This document shows, in pieces, positions 62,514 to 64,000 of a stretch of DNA of 64,000 nt; within the stretch, counting starts at the first letter, position 1; each line of letters opens with the position of its first letter. The position numbers and the translations under genes are program-made. Under the pieces are notes generated by a model. The model saw only the letters and a program-made list of their open reading frames with translations, was not told the origin of the DNA and ran no database searches. The stretch spans positions 372,001-436,000 of the forward strand of contig NZ_LIPF01000003.1 of assembly GCF_001905385.1 (NCBI RefSeq), given 5' to 3'. The DNA is from Streptomyces sp. CB02414 (GTDB taxonomy: Bacteria; Actinomycetota; Actinomycetes; Streptomycetales; Streptomycetaceae).

Positions 62514-63104
62514 ATGACAGTCATGGCAGAGCGACCGACGACAAACCGGACCGAGGTCAACAGCTTCGAGGATCTGCTGGACACCCTCGACGAGTTGGAC
62601 GTGCCCGACGGCTACAAGGCCGAGATCATCAGGGGGAACATCATCGTGTCGCCGTGGTCCAAGGCGTACTACCTCGATGTCATGGAGCTGGTCTGTGAGC
62701 AGCTTCGGCCGTATCTCCCCGAGGAACACCGGATCAGCTTCGGTCCCTTCCTGTACGTCTTTCCGGGGGTGGAGCGCGCTTACGGACCCGACATCCACGT
62801 GTCGCGTCGAAGCGTCAGCCGAAGCACCAGCACCCACATGGACGGGGAAGCCCTCGCCTTCGTCGCCGAATTGACCTCCTCGTCCACCCGCGACGACGAC
62901 CTGACCGACAAGGTCGAGATGTACGGACGGGCCGGCGTCCCCGTCTACCTGCTCCTCGACATGCAGGAAGAGCAGGCCACCGTCCTGTGGACGCCGTCCG
63001 CCAAGGGGTACGAGTCGCGCATCACCCGGCCGTTCGGCGAGAAGCTCCCCATCCCCGCTCCGCTCGACTGCCTGCTGGACACCGCCGGTTTCCAGGCCCC
63101 CTGA
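62514..63104 (+). CDS. Uma2-family protein (PD-(D/E)XK nuclease-like)
   Basis: 196 residues from ATG 62514 (GGGGAGGG upstream). Uma2 signatures: FEDLLDTLDELDVPDGYKAEIIRGNIIVSP (Glu of the active site), GPDIHVSRRS (PDxxV motif), FVAELTSSSTRDDDLTDKVEMYGRAGVPVYLLLD (the VExxSPS...DxxxK...Y core). Uma2 proteins have a restriction-endonuclease fold; their role in actinomycetes, where many copies occur, is unknown. Some may be mobile or defence-linked. It stands alone here. Confidence 0.85.
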   Translation: MTVMAERPTTNRTEVNSFEDLLDTLDELDVPDGYKAEIIRGNIIVSPWSKAYYLDVMELVCEQLRPYLPEEHRISFGPFLYVFPGVERAYGPDIHVSRRSVSRSTSTHMDGEALAFVAELTSSSTRDDDLTDKVEMYGRAGVPVYLLLDMQEEQATVLWTPSAKGYESRITRPFGEKLPIPAPLDCLLDTAGFQAP

Positions 63105-63113
63105 CCCGCGCCC

Positions 63114-64000
63114 CTACCCCGCGGGCAGCGTCAGCCCCCAGGCTCCCTCCCGCACCACCCACGTCCGCGTCCGCACCGGCCCCGACACCACCGCGTCGGC
63201 CCGGTACCGGAAGTGCGCCCCCGACACGGTCACCGTCCGCCCCCGCGCCGTCAGCGGCGACGCCTGCGCGCCCCACGCCGGCGGCCGCACCTCCACCTCG
63301 GCCACCCCGCCGGTACCCGGCACCACCAAGACCCCCTCGACCGGCTGGTCCAGGTCCACCAGCGTCACCCCGTCGACCTCCACCCGCAGCCGGGAGGGAC
63401 CGGCCGCCCCCGGAGCCGCCGCCCGCACCGGCCGCGAGGACGCCAGCGTCCGGACGAGGGACTGGCAGGTCCGCAGCCAGGGCCGCGCCGGCGCGGACGC
63501 CGGGCGCGACCCGCCCGGCCCGGCGTCGTCGTCCGGGTCCGTGAACGCCCCCTCGTCCTGGTCCCCGGCGACCGGCCCAATCCCCACCGCCCCCAGCACC
63601 ACCCCGTCACTGTCGTCGACGAGCAGGTCCAGGCGCCGTTCCGCCCCGTCCAGCACCGCCCGCGCCGCCGCCACCGCGCCCGACGGCAGCCCCAGCGACC
63701 GGGTCAGGCCCAGCACCGGCCCCACCGGCACCACGGACAGTCCGCACGCCGCCAGCTCCCGGTGCCGGTGCAGCAGGGCCACGGCACGCAGCAGGGCCCG
63801 GTCGTCGCCGACCACCACCGGCCGTCGCGAGCCCCGCCGCCGCAGGGCCCGCGCGAACTCCTCCGGACCGTCCGGCAGACACACCTTCGTGCTCGACGCA
63901 CCCGCGCTGAGCACGTCTTTCGCGATCCGGACGGACTCCCCGTCCGCCCGCCGGGCGACCGCATCGACGACCACCAGAAGCTGATCGGACCTCGCGGAAG
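63114..64000 (-). CDS. Diacylglycerol kinase-like protein (5' end beyond window)
   Basis: The minus-strand frame is open to the window end, so at least the first residues are missing. Visible: RSDQLLVVVDAVARRADGESV, VVVGDDRALLRAVALLHRHRELAACGLSVVPVGPVLGLTRSLGLP, then a beta-rich second domain (RLRVEVDGVTLVDLD, VLVVPGTGGVAEVEVRPP). The order matches the DAGK catalytic fold, but the GGDGT motif reads GDDRA and GTxND reads GPVLG, so ATP binding and kinase activity are doubtful. Residues 160-200 are Pro/Gly/Ala-rich linker. It is convergent with the Uma2 gene, 9 bp apart. Confidence 0.6.
   Translation of the reverse strand, partial: SARSDQLLVVVDAVARRADGESVRIAKDVLSAGASSTKVCLPDGPEEFARALRRRGSRRPVVVGDDRALLRAVALLHRHRELAACGLSVVPVGPVLGLTRSLGLPSGAVAAARAVLDGAERRLDLLVDDSDGVVLGAVGIGPVAGDQDEGAFTDPDDDAGPGGSRPASAPARPWLRTCQSLVRTLASSRPVRAAAPGAAGPSRLRVEVDGVTLVDLDQPVEGVLVVPGTGGVAEVEVRPPAWGAQASPLTARGRTVTVSGAHFRYRADAVVSGPVRTRTWVVREGAWGLTLPAG

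Overview
This is chromosomal DNA of a Streptomyces (high-GC actinomycete). GC is very high with strong G/C bias at third codon positions, GTG starts are common, many genes look leaderless, and the dnaK-grpE-dnaJ-hspR operon carries HspR-type operators. The order dnaK, grpE, dnaJ, hspR, clpB, YbjN protein, aminotransferase, spermidine synthase, pyrE, fba, tryptophan dioxygenase, kynureninase is what I recall from the central chromosome of S. coelicolor, so most of the window is conserved core.

Region 1 (1-11.2 kb): the end of an ABC-2 type membrane protein, an ABC exporter, a secreted beta-propeller protein, a PIG-L deacetylase, a Spo0M-like protein, a tiny helix-hairpin-helix protein, a two-gene CNNM/CorC transporter pair, a cation antiporter broken by a frameshift and an in-frame stop, and a double universal-stress protein. 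Region 2 (11.2-14.6 kb) is accessory: relics of a DUF190-crcB operon, then an islet bounded by a 48-bp copy of the 3' part of tRNA-Gly(CCC) on the left and the complete tRNA gene on the right. The islet carries an antitoxin-PIN toxin pair and a DUF4365 nuclease-like protein, but no integrase. Region 3 (14.8-21.2 kb): a zinc-ribbon microprotein, dcd, a phosphoribosyltransferase, a Yip1 membrane protein, an EtfD-like Fe-S membrane reductase and a MraY/WecA-like membrane protein.

Region 4 (21.2-34.3 kb) is the heat-shock block. The dnaK operon and clpB have HAIR operators and should share control by HspR. Between them lie a hypothetical protein, an orphan sugar-binding lipoprotein, and a cluster of three paralogous sensor-HTH regulators beside a two-gene unit (small exported peptide plus truncated Rieske-like protein). 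This cluster is my best candidate for an undescribed signalling system. Region 5 (34.3-49.97 kb): housekeeping and metabolic genes (YbjN, aminotransferase, DUF2617, membrane-fused spermidine synthase, a two-component pair, SRPBCC protein, aldose epimerase, pyrE, fba, MFS exporter, DUF3151) leading to tryptophan 2,3-dioxygenase and kynureninase.

Region 6 (50-64 kb): a small membrane protein and a formamidase-like hydrolase that could complete tryptophan to anthranilate; a DUF1023 hydrolase-acyltransferase-kinase-regulator operon; a second paralogous kinase-regulator pair sharing a 14-bp upstream motif with the first operon; a cytochrome P450; an ABC-2 exporter with a divergent MarR/GbsR regulator and a perfect palindrome between them; a Uma2-family protein; and a diacylglycerol-kinase-like gene cut by the window end. 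All functions are inferred by eye from protein motifs; nothing was searched.
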